DNA of 64,000 nucleotides from Mariniblastus fucicola (GCF_008087665.1 NZ_CP042912.1:5270001-5334000); one strand, 5' to 3'; shown: positions 26,599 through 36,633, counted from the first letter of the stretch. Translations and numbers: made by a program. Notes: generated by a model from the sequence alone, not told the origin.

Positions 26599-28083
26599 TT
26601 AATACTTCGCCGCGCTGATCGCACGTTTGACTTCGTAGCGAATCAGTTTGAGGTCCGGATTCTCGCCCGTGAACAGTTTGAATTGTTTGGCGGCTTGACG
26701 AACGAACATGTCAACGCCAGTGATTGTGGTGCAACCTGCTTGCCGAGCCTGTTTTATGAACAGCGTTTGTTCTGGATTGTAGACGGTGTCGAACACCATC
26801 GCTTTTTTGTCAAACCATTCTGCGTCGAATGGAGTCACGTCCATCTCCGGATACATGCCGACAGGCGTGCAGTTGATCAACACGTCGCACTCAAAGTTCG
26901 CACGGCTTGGCCAGTCAACGGGCTCACAATCCAAAGCGGTTGCGAGCGCGTCGGCTTTCCGAAAATCCCTGGCACAGATCGTCACGTTGGCTTTGGCTCG
27001 CTTGAGCCCAAAGGCGATGGCTCTGGCAACGCCACCCGAACCGAGGATCAAAACCCGGGCTCCTTCGAGCGTCCCGCCTTCCTGCCGTTCTTCGATCGTC
27101 TTTGAGACGCTTTCAACTGCCGCAGAACAGTCCGTGTTGTATCCGTAGACGTTGGGGTTTTTGAAAACCAGAGTGTTTGCGGCACGGATGCCGGCAACGT
27201 TGTCATCGAGTGCATTGATCAGTTTAATCACGCTTTCCTTGTGCGGAATTGTGACGCTCAGCCCGCAAATATCCATCTCGGAACAGGCATTCACGAATTG
27301 CTCCAAGTACTCACGCGGCACCCGAAACGGCAAGTAGATATAGTCGAGCCCTTTGTCGCGAAGGCAAGTGTTGTGCACGATCGGGCTGAGGCTGTGAGCA
27401 ACCGGATCGGCGATCACGCCAAGAATCTTCGTGTCTTTGCCTATCGAATCGTATTTGTAATAGTCACGCATCTGCTCAAAGCTAAGCATTCCCGGTGCCA
27501 ATTTTCGGTCACTGCTAAACGTGGCGTACGTAAACGGGGCTCCAAACTTTCCACACAGCAATCGGGATGTGACGCCCATCTCGCCCATGCAAAACGCGAT
27601 CGTTGGAATCTGCGAATCTCGACACAGCCGCAGCGCGGTGATGTTGTCCATCGGGTTGTTGGCCATCGTGGCAATCTTGATGATGTCCGGATCGAGCTCC
27701 GTCATCTGATGATGGATCTCTTCAAGATTCGATGGCGTTTCATCAAAGTTGTGATAACTGATAATCCGCTGTGTGTCCTTGTATCGCGGAATCTGCTCTG
27801 CGATATCCATCTCAATATCGACGTAGTCGGCACCGTCCGCGATTGCAGTCCTCAGCACCATCACGCGATCGGATTCACTCTTCATCCACTTGCCACCGTC
27901 GGCCGGGCGCCGGCATGTCGCCACGACAGGACAGGGGCGATCTTTCAATAGCCGCTTCAGATCCACGGGCCTGCGGATGTAGTCCAGCCGAAGCTCGACC
28001 AGTTCGGCACCTTGCTCAGAAAGATGCTTGTGTTCCGCCATCATCATTTTATGGCGGCCGCGACCAACACTGACGCAAATCAT
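26599..28083 (-). CDS. aroDE: Fused type I 3-dehydroquinate dehydratase and shikimate dehydrogenase
   Basis: 494 residues. Residues 1-~212 are a type I dehydroquinase with H111 (SYHNFDETPS) and the Schiff-base Lys136 (DIIKIATMAN). Residues ~218-494 are shikimate dehydrogenase: GVIADPVAHSLSPIVHN, catalytic Lys282 (SVTIPHKESVI), and the NADP loop LGSGGVARAIAFGL. The fused enzyme performs consecutive steps (dehydroquinate to dehydroshikimate to shikimate). The same fusion is known from plants, chlamydiae and some planctomycetes. aroK lies just downstream. Confidence 0.95.
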   Translation of the reverse strand: MICVSVGRGRHKMMMAEHKHLSEQGAELVELRLDYIRRPVDLKRLLKDRPCPVVATCRRPADGGKWMKSESDRVMVLRTAIADGADYVDIEMDIAEQIPRYKDTQRIISYHNFDETPSNLEEIHHQMTELDPDIIKIATMANNPMDNITALRLCRDSQIPTIAFCMGEMGVTSRLLCGKFGAPFTYATFSSDRKLAPGMLSFEQMRDYYKYDSIGKDTKILGVIADPVAHSLSPIVHNTCLRDKGLDYIYLPFRVPREYLEQFVNACSEMDICGLSVTIPHKESVIKLINALDDNVAGIRAANTLVFKNPNVYGYNTDCSAAVESVSKTIEERQEGGTLEGARVLILGSGGVARAIAFGLKRAKANVTICARDFRKADALATALDCEPVDWPSRANFECDVLINCTPVGMYPEMDVTPFDAEWFDKKAMVFDTVYNPEQTLFIKQARQAGCTTITGVDMFVRQAAKQFKLFTGENPDLKLIRYEVKRAISAAKY

Positions 28084-28203
28084 TCGAAATCCGGGAGGAA
28101 GAAAGTTAGCTCTGACAGATAAACGGCGCGGGATGTCTCAAGTGAGCACATTGTCGTGCGCCGAAATCACTCGTGATCCATTTTGGACCGAAATCGGCCA
28201 TTT

Positions 28204-30159
28204 TCAAATCCGTTTGAACTTTTTGTCGAGTTCTTCGCGAGAAAACGTCAAAGCCGTAGGTCGTCCGTGCGGACAATGATGAGAATCCTGACACAGATCA
28301 CCGTGCTCAAGTAACGCCGTGATCTCTTCGGGCGACAGTTTGTCTCCGGCTTTCACCGCGGCTTTGCAGGAGATCATGTGCAACAATTCGTCCAGCACAT
28401 CGCGCCGATCAAGGTTTTTGGCTTCCCCCATCAGCTTGTCGATGACGCCCTTGAGCATCTCAGCCGGATTGTGATTCGCCAACATGGCCGGGTAGGACGA
28501 CACCAAAACCGTGTCGCCACCAAACGGTTCGACAGTGACTCCGATCTGCGTCAGCAACTCTGCCTGCTCGAGCACGGCGGCGGCTTCGGCGGGAGGAAGG
28601 CTTACGGGTTCAGGAACCAACAGGCGTTGCGATTCCAGTTTCCCGGCGAGTACTTTCTCGCGCAGTTGCTCGTAGATTACGCGTTCGTGAAGTGCGTGTT
28701 GGTCGATGATGACCATGCCTTCAGCCGTTTCGGATATCAAGTACGTGTTGTAGACCTGAAGCGCGGTACGGGTCTGAGTCGGCGAAGGAACGTGCGGCGA
28801 CACGCCAGTCGGATGAGCAAACGGTTCGTTGTCCGGCGCCTGCTGGCCGCCTGAAACCGGCGCGGCGGAAGGCATTGAATGCGTGGAAACACTGCCGCCG
28901 GATGCGGGCAACGGCGGGAAGGGCTGAAACGATCCCGAAGCCCCTGGCATTCCCGCACTGGCAGAATGACTGCTTTGTCGAGGAGCCGATGTCCAATCGG
29001 TACTGCTGGCGGGTTTGGCGAACGCAATCTGATCCTGAACCGAAGAAGCAACCGCAGGAGCCGACGAATGCTGGGCGACTGCCTCGGCTGCAACGTGGCC
29101 TCCATCAGGACGATGCCCCTCATCGTGGCGGCGACCACCATCGCGGCGCGAAAGGTGACCTTTGGCCGTCAAGTCGGTTGAGAGAAATTGCTCGCGAATC
29201 GTCGCCAACAATTGCTTGTAAATCTGACCGCCGTTTTGGAATCGAACTTCCAGTTTGGCTGGATGCACATTCACGTCGACCATGTTCGGTGGCATGTCCA
29301 ATCGCAGAAAGCACAGTGGATATCGCCCCACCATCAGCAAACCACGATAAGCCTCGGTCAACGCGTGCTGCAAAGCGTGATCACGGATGTAGCGTCGATT
29401 GAGAAACAGATACTGCATCCGTTTGTTGGATCGACTGATCGACGGATCGACGACGAATCCATTGAGCGATATTTCTCGCTCTGTGCTGGAGACGGGAATC
29501 AGATTGTCAGCGATCTCGGGACCGTAAAACGCACTAATCCGCTCCCGCCAGGATTCGGTCGCAGCCAACTGATGCACAACGCTCTGGTTGTTCATCAGCG
29601 TCATCTGGACTTGCGGATTCGCCAACGCCACACGAGCAAACGCCTCCGCAATGTGACTCTTCTCGGTCTGTGGTGTCTTCAAAAATTTCTGACGGACAGG
29701 CGTGTTGTAAAACAGCTGCCGAACTTCAATCGTCGTTCCAACCGGACAACCGCAAGGCTCAATCGGTTCCGCTTGACCACCGTTGATCAACAGCTCGTAG
29801 CCGCAATCGCTGTCCGCCGTTCGTGATCGAATCATGGCCTGGGAAATCGTGGTGATCGAAGCCAGAGCCTCACCGCGAAAACCGAACGTGCCGACACGGA
29901 ACAGATCATCCGCGTCGGTGATCTTGCTGGTCGCATGACTGGTGACCGCCAGCGGCATATCCTCTTTGGCGATCCCACCACCGTTGTCGGTGATGCGAAT
30001 CATTTCGATACCGCCTTGCTCGATCGTGACTTCGATCTGAGTCGCACCGGCGTCGATCGAGTTCTCCAGCAACTCTTTGACGACGCTGGCCGGACGTTCG
30101 ATGACTTCGCCAGCCGCGATTTTATTGATGACGCTCTCAGAGAGCTTTCGAATCGCCAT
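28204..30159 (-). CDS. mutL: DNA mismatch repair protein MutL
   Basis: 651 residues. The GHKL ATPase domain (VVKELLENSIDAG, RITDNGGGI, GFRGEALASI) is in the first 330 residues, a Gly/Ser/Pro-rich linker is near 330-460, and a C-terminal dimerisation domain carries the endonuclease motif DQHALHERVIYEQ (DQHA-x2-E-x4-E) near 480. A late Cys-His-rich CPHGRPT segment is present too. Strand nicking by MutL itself is therefore expected, which removes any need for a MutH protein. The start codon is 4 bases after the stop of the sigma-54 regulator gene. Confidence 0.96.
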   Translation of the reverse strand: MAIRKLSESVINKIAAGEVIERPASVVKELLENSIDAGATQIEVTIEQGGIEMIRITDNGGGIAKEDMPLAVTSHATSKITDADDLFRVGTFGFRGEALASITTISQAMIRSRTADSDCGYELLINGGQAEPIEPCGCPVGTTIEVRQLFYNTPVRQKFLKTPQTEKSHIAEAFARVALANPQVQMTLMNNQSVVHQLAATESWRERISAFYGPEIADNLIPVSSTEREISLNGFVVDPSISRSNKRMQYLFLNRRYIRDHALQHALTEAYRGLLMVGRYPLCFLRLDMPPNMVDVNVHPAKLEVRFQNGGQIYKQLLATIREQFLSTDLTAKGHLSRRDGGRRHDEGHRPDGGHVAAEAVAQHSSAPAVASSVQDQIAFAKPASSTDWTSAPRQSSHSASAGMPGASGSFQPFPPLPASGGSVSTHSMPSAAPVSGGQQAPDNEPFAHPTGVSPHVPSPTQTRTALQVYNTYLISETAEGMVIIDQHALHERVIYEQLREKVLAGKLESQRLLVPEPVSLPPAEAAAVLEQAELLTQIGVTVEPFGGDTVLVSSYPAMLANHNPAEMLKGVIDKLMGEAKNLDRRDVLDELLHMISCKAAVKAGDKLSPEEITALLEHGDLCQDSHHCPHGRPTALTFSREELDKKFKRI

Positions 30160-30163
30160 TGGT

Positions 30164-31642
30164 CTACCGCAGTCCGTAGTCGTTAAGTTTTCGATACAGG
30201 TTTCGTTCGCTGATGCCGAGAATTCGTGCCGTTTCTTCGCGATTGTGGTTGGCCAACGTCAACGTGTGCTCAATGGCCCAACGCTCAATTTCCTTCAACG
30301 ATTTGCCGACCAGAGACGAACTTGCAAGGTCGTCGCCCGGATCGGACTCAAGCAGTTCCGCAGTCGACGGATTCGCGTTCTCACCAGACTTTTTGCTCAA
30401 CGCCGCAGCCGTTTTCTCGTCCAGCAAGTCCGGCGAAAGATCATCCATGTCCAGATAGTCGTCGAGGTCCATCACGACCAGACTCTCGACGACATTTTTC
30501 AGCTGACGCACGTTACCTTTCCAGGGTTCGTCCAGCAACCAGCGACGCAGGTCCTGCGAAAAACCTTTCACGTTGCGGCCATTTTTCTTGTTGGCCTGTT
30601 TGCGAAAAAAGTCCGCCAGCGGCAGGATGTCTTCGCGGCGTTTGGACAGCGGATCAAGATGCACCGTCACGACCTTCAGGCGAAAATACAGGTCGCTGCG
30701 AAAGCGGCCTTCATCGATTTCCTTTTCCAGATCCTTGTTCGTCGCAGCGAGCACGCGGACGTTGACCGGTATCGATTTGTTGTCTCCGACGCGTGTGATC
30801 TCCCGCTCTTCGAGGACACGAAGCAGCTTGATCTGAGTCGCCATCGGCATATCACCGACTTCGTCGAGAAACAGCGTGCCGCCGTTAGCGTATTCGAATT
30901 TGCCCTCGCGGTCGGAGATGGCATCCGTGAAGGCACCTTTGACGTGCCCAAACAGTTCGCTCTCGACCAGATGCTCGGCCACTGCTGCCGTGTTGATCGC
31001 CACGTAGGGTTTCTTTTTCCGCGGACTGTTTTGATGAATGGCCTGAGCAATCACGTCTTTGCCGCTGCCCGTTTCGCCCGTGATCAGAACCCCGGCGTCA
31101 GTCGGAGCAATTCGCTGCAACCGTTGCACGACGCCTTTCATGGAATCACTGGCATAGATCAAGTTCTCAAAGCCAAACCGTTCGTCGAGCCTCTGATGCA
31201 GTTGCTGGTTTTGCCTTTTCAGCCGAATGGACTCGGTGGCTTTGGAGACGATGGCCTGCAGGCGTTTCGGCGTGATCGGTTTTTCCAGAAAGTTAAACGC
31301 GCCTTCTTTCATGGCTTCGACCGCCAGCGGAACCGAAGCATGGCCGGTAACCATGACGACTTCGCATTCTGGCTGAGTCTCTTTGGCTTGCCGCAAAATC
31401 GCCATGCCATCGACGTCGTTCATCATCAGATCGGTAACAACGATGTCGTAAATATTTTCCGCCAGCAGTTTGGCTCCGTCAGGGCCAGCGGTGGCGGTCG
31501 TACAGTCCAGGCCGATTCGCTCAAGGCTTTCGGTCATCGCCCGAGCGTGATCTTTGTCGTTGTCGACCAGCAGAACCTGAATCGAACTGCCCACCGAGCT
31601 GGAATCCGTCGCATCGTTTTCTGTTTTTGCTTCTTTTGCCAT
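30164..31642 (-). CDS. NtrC-family sigma-54 response regulator
   Basis: 492 residues from ATG 31642 (a start at 31687 would add 15 poorly conserved residues). The receiver domain begins [12 protein letters not shown] and has its acceptor Asp in [12 protein letters not shown]. The AAA+ domain has Walker A GETGSGKD, the sigma-54 contact GAFTDA, and Walker [11 protein letters not shown] Fis-type HTH lies at the C-terminus ([20 protein letters not shown]). No histidine kinase adjoins it, so its cognate kinase is elsewhere. It sits immediately before mutL and 58 bases after a Hanks-type kinase gene. Confidence 0.93.
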   Translation of the reverse strand: MAKEAKTENDATDSSSVGSSIQVLLVDNDKDHARAMTESLERIGLDCTTATAGPDGAKLLAENIYDIVVTDLMMNDVDGMAILRQAKETQPECEVVMVTGHASVPLAVEAMKEGAFNFLEKPITPKRLQAIVSKATESIRLKRQNQQLHQRLDERFGFENLIYASDSMKGVVQRLQRIAPTDAGVLITGETGSGKDVIAQAIHQNSPRKKKPYVAINTAAVAEHLVESELFGHVKGAFTDAISDREGKFEYANGGTLFLDEVGDMPMATQIKLLRVLEEREITRVGDNKSIPVNVRVLAATNKDLEKEIDEGRFRSDLYFRLKVVTVHLDPLSKRREDILPLADFFRKQANKKNGRNVKGFSQDLRRWLLDEPWKGNVRQLKNVVESLVVMDLDDYLDMDDLSPDLLDEKTAAALSKKSGENANPSTAELLESDPGDDLASSSLVGKSLKEIERWAIEHTLTLANHNREETARILGISERNLYRKLNDYGLR

Positions 31643-31700
31643 GCGTCCATGATAACGATCGAAATCAGGGCAGGGCAGGGGCGACAATAAATGCAGAAAC

Positions 31701-34220
31701 TTATTGAAGCTCTTTCAAAATCTCTTTTTCAAGAACCTGAAACGTCGCCCAATCTGGCCATCGCTCGTCAACGCCGTCCTGCATCGTGTCCTGCCGTGCC
31801 ACCTGCCAGGCTTTCCGTCCAAGCTCAAGCGACGCTCTCGCAAGGTCGGTTTCGCCCAGCCGAACATGGGCCAACGCGTCCACCGCGTGGCTGGTCGCGA
31901 CCGTGTAGTCATATTCCTTTTGATCAGCACGCAAAGCACGACATTTCTGATTCCATTCTAACGCCGACTTATAGTTGCCACGACGCAACTCCGCCAAAGC
32001 ACGCGTTGAACGGAACTGATTCGCCAAATCCGAGGACTCAAATCCGGACGCATACTCAGCAAGCTCCTCAGCCAAATCAAGGTTGTCTTCAGTTTGCAAA
32101 TCCGGTCGCAGCAAGCTGACTTTCGCGATTCGACTGGCGATTTCGGGACGGTAAGCGAACTCGAAACTGGAACGCAGCTTGTCACAATGATGCTGATACC
32201 GATCTTCATCTCCTAAATACAGCCACCCGATGGCTGCTGCGTAGCGATCATAGGAGCGTTCCGTTTGCGCAAGCAGTCGGTCGCTGTTCTCCATTTGCTG
32301 CCGCAGCTCAACCTCATCGCCCGCTCGGCCGGCATTCCAGACGGAATGGAGCATCCCCTGATAGTCGCTGCCAATCAACGCCATACAGATAAACGGCACC
32401 GGGACCATGCCGACTCGCAAGTACCAGCTGGACATACGCACCGCGAGAAACAGCCCAAGCAAAAACATCGCTAGCGACGCCACAACCAACCAGATCGATG
32501 GCCAAACGGGACGCAGCAGGAAACTCAAAACCAGAAAGAACAGCAGCAAATAAGCGGCTCGCTCCCACGTACAACCAAACCATTGCCAGCCGCGAATGCC
32601 TTGCCGCCACAGCATTCCTGAGAGCACGCTGGTCAGCGTCAGTGGAAGACCGGTGAACAGGATGGCAACACAGACTCCCATCCAGATGCCAGGCGTCAGT
32701 CCGGTTTTCTGGTCGTGCATAATCTTTCTCCGAATCGCCAACTGCCGATCGGCGGCTCCCATTTCTTCCAGACCGGGATATCGCTGCACGAACGCACGCC
32801 GCGCCAGTTTTCTTTCCGATTCGGATTCAAGCCACGCAACAGAGGACAACAACTCGATGTCTCGAAATCCCCGATCGACAGATGCGGAACTCACAATCCC
32901 CCACCCTCCGCCGAGCAAAAACGTGACCGCGCTGGCGACGATTCCGCAGGTGACTGCCGCCGCGATGTTGGCTTCGCGGGTTTTCGGCCGGACCCAACGA
33001 ACGCAGAGGAAAGCACACAGCGCGACCGCTGGCACCATCAGGTAGGACAGCAGAAACCATTGGCTGGACAGTTGCCGCAGGCCGATAAAGATACTCACCC
33101 ACGTGCTGGAAGATTCGCCGCCTAACTGTTGAGCCCGGTATTCTTCTTCGGCAGCGTTTCGAAGTTCTGCGACTCCCAGAATCCCTCCGACGATCAGTCC
33201 GCACAACAAGCCCGTCGCACAAGCTGCCAAAACCGTCCGCAAATTTTTACGGACCCAGACCGATGCCATATTCATCGCTGTCGCCCGCCGCACGCTCAAT
33301 GGTTCCCCGTCGAGCCACGCGCGTAGATCATCCGCCATCGCCGCCGCGGAACTGTAGCGTTGCAGCGGATCTCGATGCATTGCTTTCTGACAGATCAAAT
33401 CCAGGTCAGAGTTTGCATCCGGCACCAGCAGTCGTAACGAAGGAGTGTCGCCTTCAATGGTTTTCATGACCGCCTGAATTCCCGTTTCACCTTTGAACGG
33501 TGGCTCGCCGGTGATGATCCAATAGAGCATCGCTCCCAGAGAAAAAATATCTGCGGACGTCGTAACGTCTTTGCGCCCCGCGGCCTGTTCTGGCGACATG
33601 AAGCCCGGCGTGCCCATCACCAGCCCCGTTTGCGTCAGTTCGCTGTCCCCATCGGTTCGTTTGGCCAAACCAAAGTCCGTGATCGCGGGCTGACCGTCGC
33701 TGTCAATCAAAACATTCGCCGGCTTGAGATCGCGATGAAGCACGGCTCGCTGATGCGCATGTTGTACCGCGTCAGCAATCTTTGCGATCAACTCGCACCC
33801 GGCACGCCGATCGGATTGGTACTCATCCAGCTTATCCAGCAGCGAACTTCCGCCGATAAACTTCATGGCAAAAAAGTGGTTTCCATCAACCTGGCCAGTA
33901 TCGTAGATCGGCACGATTCCCGGATGATCCAGCCTCGCGGCTGATTCGCCTTCGATGCGAAAGCGTTGAATCTCCTCGTCAGACGCAAACTTGCCGCCCA
34001 GAATCATTTTCAATGCGACGACGCGATCGAGCTTTGTGTCACGGGCTTTGTAGACGACACCCATGCCGCCGCGTCCAAGCTCGTCAAGAATTTCGTAGTT
34101 GTCGATCGAAGGCACCGCAATCGATGGCGGTTTGCCTGTGTCCGATCCAGGTTTGGGAATGGCACCGGGTAGAATCGTTGCCTGATCGTCTTCGATTTCC
34201 TTGCTGTTTTCGTCTGCCAT
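31701..34220 (-). CDS. Membrane Ser/Thr kinase with multi-helix sensor and TPR-like tail
   Basis: 839 residues. The kinase domain is near 42-310: glycine loop GRGGMGVVY, K71 (VVALKMI), HRDLKPANV at 162-170, and DFGLAK at 182-187, all canonical. Then come about eight hydrophobic helices in clusters (TVLAACATGLLCGLIVGG, WFLLSYLMVPAVALCAFLC, YLLLFFLVLSFLLRPVWP), a loop of ~70 residues between two of them, and a C-terminal helical segment of TPR appearance (LAELRRGNYKSALEWNQKC, ARASLELGRKAWQVARQ). It is probably a sensor kinase of the inner membrane. The stop is 58 bases from the start of the sigma-54 regulator on the same strand. Confidence 0.9.
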   Translation of the reverse strand: MADENSKEIEDDQATILPGAIPKPGSDTGKPPSIAVPSIDNYEILDELGRGGMGVVYKARDTKLDRVVALKMILGGKFASDEEIQRFRIEGESAARLDHPGIVPIYDTGQVDGNHFFAMKFIGGSSLLDKLDEYQSDRRAGCELIAKIADAVQHAHQRAVLHRDLKPANVLIDSDGQPAITDFGLAKRTDGDSELTQTGLVMGTPGFMSPEQAAGRKDVTTSADIFSLGAMLYWIITGEPPFKGETGIQAVMKTIEGDTPSLRLLVPDANSDLDLICQKAMHRDPLQRYSSAAAMADDLRAWLDGEPLSVRRATAMNMASVWVRKNLRTVLAACATGLLCGLIVGGILGVAELRNAAEEEYRAQQLGGESSSTWVSIFIGLRQLSSQWFLLSYLMVPAVALCAFLCVRWVRPKTREANIAAAVTCGIVASAVTFLLGGGWGIVSSASVDRGFRDIELLSSVAWLESESERKLARRAFVQRYPGLEEMGAADRQLAIRRKIMHDQKTGLTPGIWMGVCVAILFTGLPLTLTSVLSGMLWRQGIRGWQWFGCTWERAAYLLLFFLVLSFLLRPVWPSIWLVVASLAMFLLGLFLAVRMSSWYLRVGMVPVPFICMALIGSDYQGMLHSVWNAGRAGDEVELRQQMENSDRLLAQTERSYDRYAAAIGWLYLGDEDRYQHHCDKLRSSFEFAYRPEIASRIAKVSLLRPDLQTEDNLDLAEELAEYASGFESSDLANQFRSTRALAELRRGNYKSALEWNQKCRALRADQKEYDYTVATSHAVDALAHVRLGETDLARASLELGRKAWQVARQDTMQDGVDERWPDWATFQVLEKEILKELQ

Positions 34221-34254
34221 ACAACCATGCTACCAGCATGTCGATGACGCCACA

Positions 34255-34293
34255 TAAAAAAACGCAGCAACCCGAATGCTCAGGATGCTGCGT
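34255..34293 (-). terminator. Intrinsic terminator after the spondin-like PEP-CTERM gene
   Basis: On the minus strand the ACGCAGCA/TGCTGCGT outer stem, with an inner CCTGA/TCGGG helix, is followed by a run of T residues (34261-34255). It lies 36 bases after the PEP-CTERM gene's stop and 35 bases before the kinase start, so the two genes are separate units. Confidence 0.88.
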
Positions 34294-34328
34294 CTAAACC
34301 CTCAGTCGTGCGACCAGTTCAACCGGAA

Positions 34329-35132
34329 CTAGCGACGGCGGCGGAGAAACAATCCTCCCAGTCCCATTGCCAGAACCCCAAAACTTCCTGGTTCAGGAAC
34401 GGCCGTAATCGTGACGGTCGCAATTCCGCCTGAATACAACGCTCCGTCATTGAAGCTCAGTGGGCCAAAATCGAATCCGGCCGGAGTGTTCAAGAAACCC
34501 GAATACGGATCGCCAGTGACTTCTGCGATCAGGCCGCCTTCAGCTGCACCGGCTGCACCATCGCCTTCCGGAATGCCGAACAGGGGGTTCCCTGGCGCAG
34601 TCGCGAAGTCGTTGACCTCGGTACCCGCATCCCAAACAGTAGTGCCAATATCGAACGAGATTGATCCGCTGGTTCCGAAAATGGAAGCCAGATCGATCGA
34701 AGTCGGATCTCCGTTGGCGACGAAAAAATCGCTCGATGGCAACACCATCGCGGCGTAAGAAAAGAACTGGTTGTCGGTCGAATCCAGATCGAAAATCCCG
34801 CTAACCGTTTCACCAGGCTGAATCGGTGGAGGCCCTGTTGGCGAACCCAACGATCCTCCGACTCCTCCCGCAGTCATGCCAAAGTCGGCGGCAAGCCCGG
34901 CAGCCGAACCCGTTTCAGCAATCTCTTCCAATCCTGCCGACGCAGTTGATCCGGCGTCGAAAACATCGAAGCTTCCATCGTGAAAGCCAACCCACAAGGG
35001 TGTAATCGCAACGCCACCAGTCGGCGCGTTGCTGCTGACTTCAACGCGCACGCGCTGCGTCTGAGCTTGCGTCGGCGCGGCGACGACCGTTGCCAGCATG
35101 ATGACACAAATACCAATAATAGATTTCTTCAT
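34329..35132 (-). CDS. Spondin-N-like exported protein with PEP-CTERM anchor
   Basis: 267 residues from ATG 35132 (AGAAAG upstream). Signal peptide (KSIIGICVIMLATVVAAPTQA), then a beta domain resembling spondin N-terminal domains: TPLWVGFHDGSFDVFDAG, AGLEEIAETGSAAGL, FFSYAAMVLPSSDFFVANGDP. The C-terminus is a PEP-CTERM sorting signal: VPEPGSFGVLAMGLGGLFLRRRR. Such proteins are thought to be cut by an exosortase and exported to the surface. The spondin resemblance is by family pattern, so moderate. Confidence 0.85.
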   Translation of the reverse strand: MKKSIIGICVIMLATVVAAPTQAQTQRVRVEVSSNAPTGGVAITPLWVGFHDGSFDVFDAGSTASAGLEEIAETGSAAGLAADFGMTAGGVGGSLGSPTGPPPIQPGETVSGIFDLDSTDNQFFSYAAMVLPSSDFFVANGDPTSIDLASIFGTSGSISFDIGTTVWDAGTEVNDFATAPGNPLFGIPEGDGAAGAAEGGLIAEVTGDPYSGFLNTPAGFDFGPLSFNDGALYSGGIATVTITAVPEPGSFGVLAMGLGGLFLRRRR

Positions 35133-35359
35133 TATCAAACTTTCTGTTGTGGTTCAAAGCGACTGCCGAAATGGCGGATCACTTTTTCAATAAAACGAAC
35201 AATGCGGATACCGTACTTGCGTCAGCGCATTGATGCTTCACTTCGAAACCAGAACAGAGGTCGCGTGTGCGTTGAGATACGCAACGATTCAAGAACGCAA
35301 AAACTTCGTTAGATCGACCACAGAGACAACGTTCCGTAGATCACAGTTTGAAATCCCGA

Positions 35360-36160
35360 CTACTGTCCAATCCAGTGAACCACGGCGTGGTTGAAAGCTT
35401 CAGGTCGCTCCAATGGCGACATGTGACCAGCCTCGGAAAGTTCAACAAACGTCGAGCCGGGAATTTCCATCGCCATCACTTGCATCTCATTGGCAGGAGT
35501 GATGACGTCGTCTTCGCCTGCGACGACAAGAACCGGAACTTCGATTTGCGGCAGCAATTCCGAAAAATCGCTTCGCTTTGACATCGCCAATTGAGCCGCA
35601 GCGATCGTTGCCGGCGCGGTGGATCGAATCACATCCACAACGGAAGCGACGACCTCCGGTTTTGTTTCCAACGTCGATTTGGAGAACAGTTTTTCGCGCA
35701 TGGCTGCGGCGACAGGATCGGCTCCCGTTTCCACAACTTGTGCCGCCGCGACGCGCCTGCCACGAGCCGTTTTTTCATCATCGGCGGTGGCTCGCGTGTT
35801 GCAGCAAACCAATCCGGACAGCATTTCACTGTGGTTTTTGAGAAATTCCCAGCCAACGTAGCCTCCCATCGAAAGCCCGCACCAGATGACTTTCGTTGCT
35901 CCGAGCTGCTGCAGCAACTCGGCAACATCATCGGCCAACTGCTGCATCGAAACGCCGTCGGACACCTGATCACTTTGCCCAAAACCGATCAGGTCGGGCA
36001 TGATCAATGAGGCCACTTCGCGCAGCGGCATTTGCCCAGCCCACATCGAATGGTCCAACGGAAAGCCGTGCACAAAAACGATCGTCGGTGCGTTTTCTTT
36101 TTCGCAAACGTGATGCAGAAAGCTGATCTTTCTTCCATCGTCCAGATGTATCGATTTCAA
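35360..36160 (-). CDS. Alpha/beta-fold hydrolase
   Basis: 266 residues from TTG 36160, chosen because GAGGAG lies 7 bases before it and the start overlaps the previous TGA (TTGA). An ATG 81 bases further upstream is in frame but lies inside the DUF2752 gene and has no ribosome-binding site. The nucleophile elbow is CGLSMGG (Ser), with an oxyanion HGFPLDHS, a late Asp (GEDDVITP) and His (AGHMSPLERP), so the triad is complete. Substrate is not predictable. It is the third gene of a trkH-DUF2752-hydrolase set. Confidence 0.88.
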   Translation of the reverse strand: MKSIHLDDGRKISFLHHVCEKENAPTIVFVHGFPLDHSMWAGQMPLREVASLIMPDLIGFGQSDQVSDGVSMQQLADDVAELLQQLGATKVIWCGLSMGGYVGWEFLKNHSEMLSGLVCCNTRATADDEKTARGRRVAAAQVVETGADPVAAAMREKLFSKSTLETKPEVVASVVDVIRSTAPATIAAAQLAMSKRSDFSELLPQIEVPVLVVAGEDDVITPANEMQVMAMEIPGSTFVELSEAGHMSPLERPEAFNHAVVHWIGQ

Positions 36161-36633
36161 AACAGATCTCCTCGTGCCAATCGCCACAACCATTGAATTA
36201 AAATCGCGCCGCTCATCGCGAACAGCGGAACGTACAGCCACAACGTCTCAATCGGTCGCCTGAGTTTCCACAGCCGGAACATTTGATAGAGATGCCAGGG
36301 AATCTGGAACAAAACAAACAGGTAGACCAGGGGCCCCGCCGGGTTGAATGAAAACGCACGGCCGAACTGTGCGTGGCTCATCGAAATGAACGAACGTGTC
36401 AGCCCGCAACCGGGACAGTCGACGCCCCAAATGCGTTTGGACATGCAGGTGGAGGGCATCTGCACGGGCACGCCAGGCATGCGAACGGTCGTCTTGCCTT
36501 CCGATGACATGACGAACGAACAGGTGATGACCGCTGCCGCCATCAACAGAAACACGATGTGCAATCGAAAGTTCAGACGGTAGAAGCGCCAGAAACTTTC
36601 ACGATGCGAATCAGGCAGGTCAGTTTCGGTCAT
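36157..36633 (-). CDS. DUF2752 membrane protein
   Basis: 158 residues. The DUF2752 signature is the WGVDCPGCGLTRSFISM segment, and four hydrophobic helices are visible (FRLHIVFLLMAAAVITCSF, PLVYLFVLFQIPWHLYQM, and a late LWYVPLFAMSGAILIQWL-type segment). The function of the family is unknown. The ATG overlaps the trkH stop (ATGA), and the TGA overlaps the next gene's TTG (TTGA), so three genes are translationally chained. Confidence 0.88.
   Translation of the reverse strand: MTETDLPDSHRESFWRFYRLNFRLHIVFLLMAAAVITCSFVMSSEGKTTVRMPGVPVQMPSTCMSKRIWGVDCPGCGLTRSFISMSHAQFGRAFSFNPAGPLVYLFVLFQIPWHLYQMFRLWKLRRPIETLWLYVPLFAMSGAILIQWLWRLARGDLF

Noticed and set aside
30077-31690. A long plus-strand open frame (537 codons) opposite the sigma-54 regulator and the start of mutL
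   Set aside because: The opposite strand encodes clear, motif-complete proteins; the plus-strand frame has no domain and is a by-product of codon bias.
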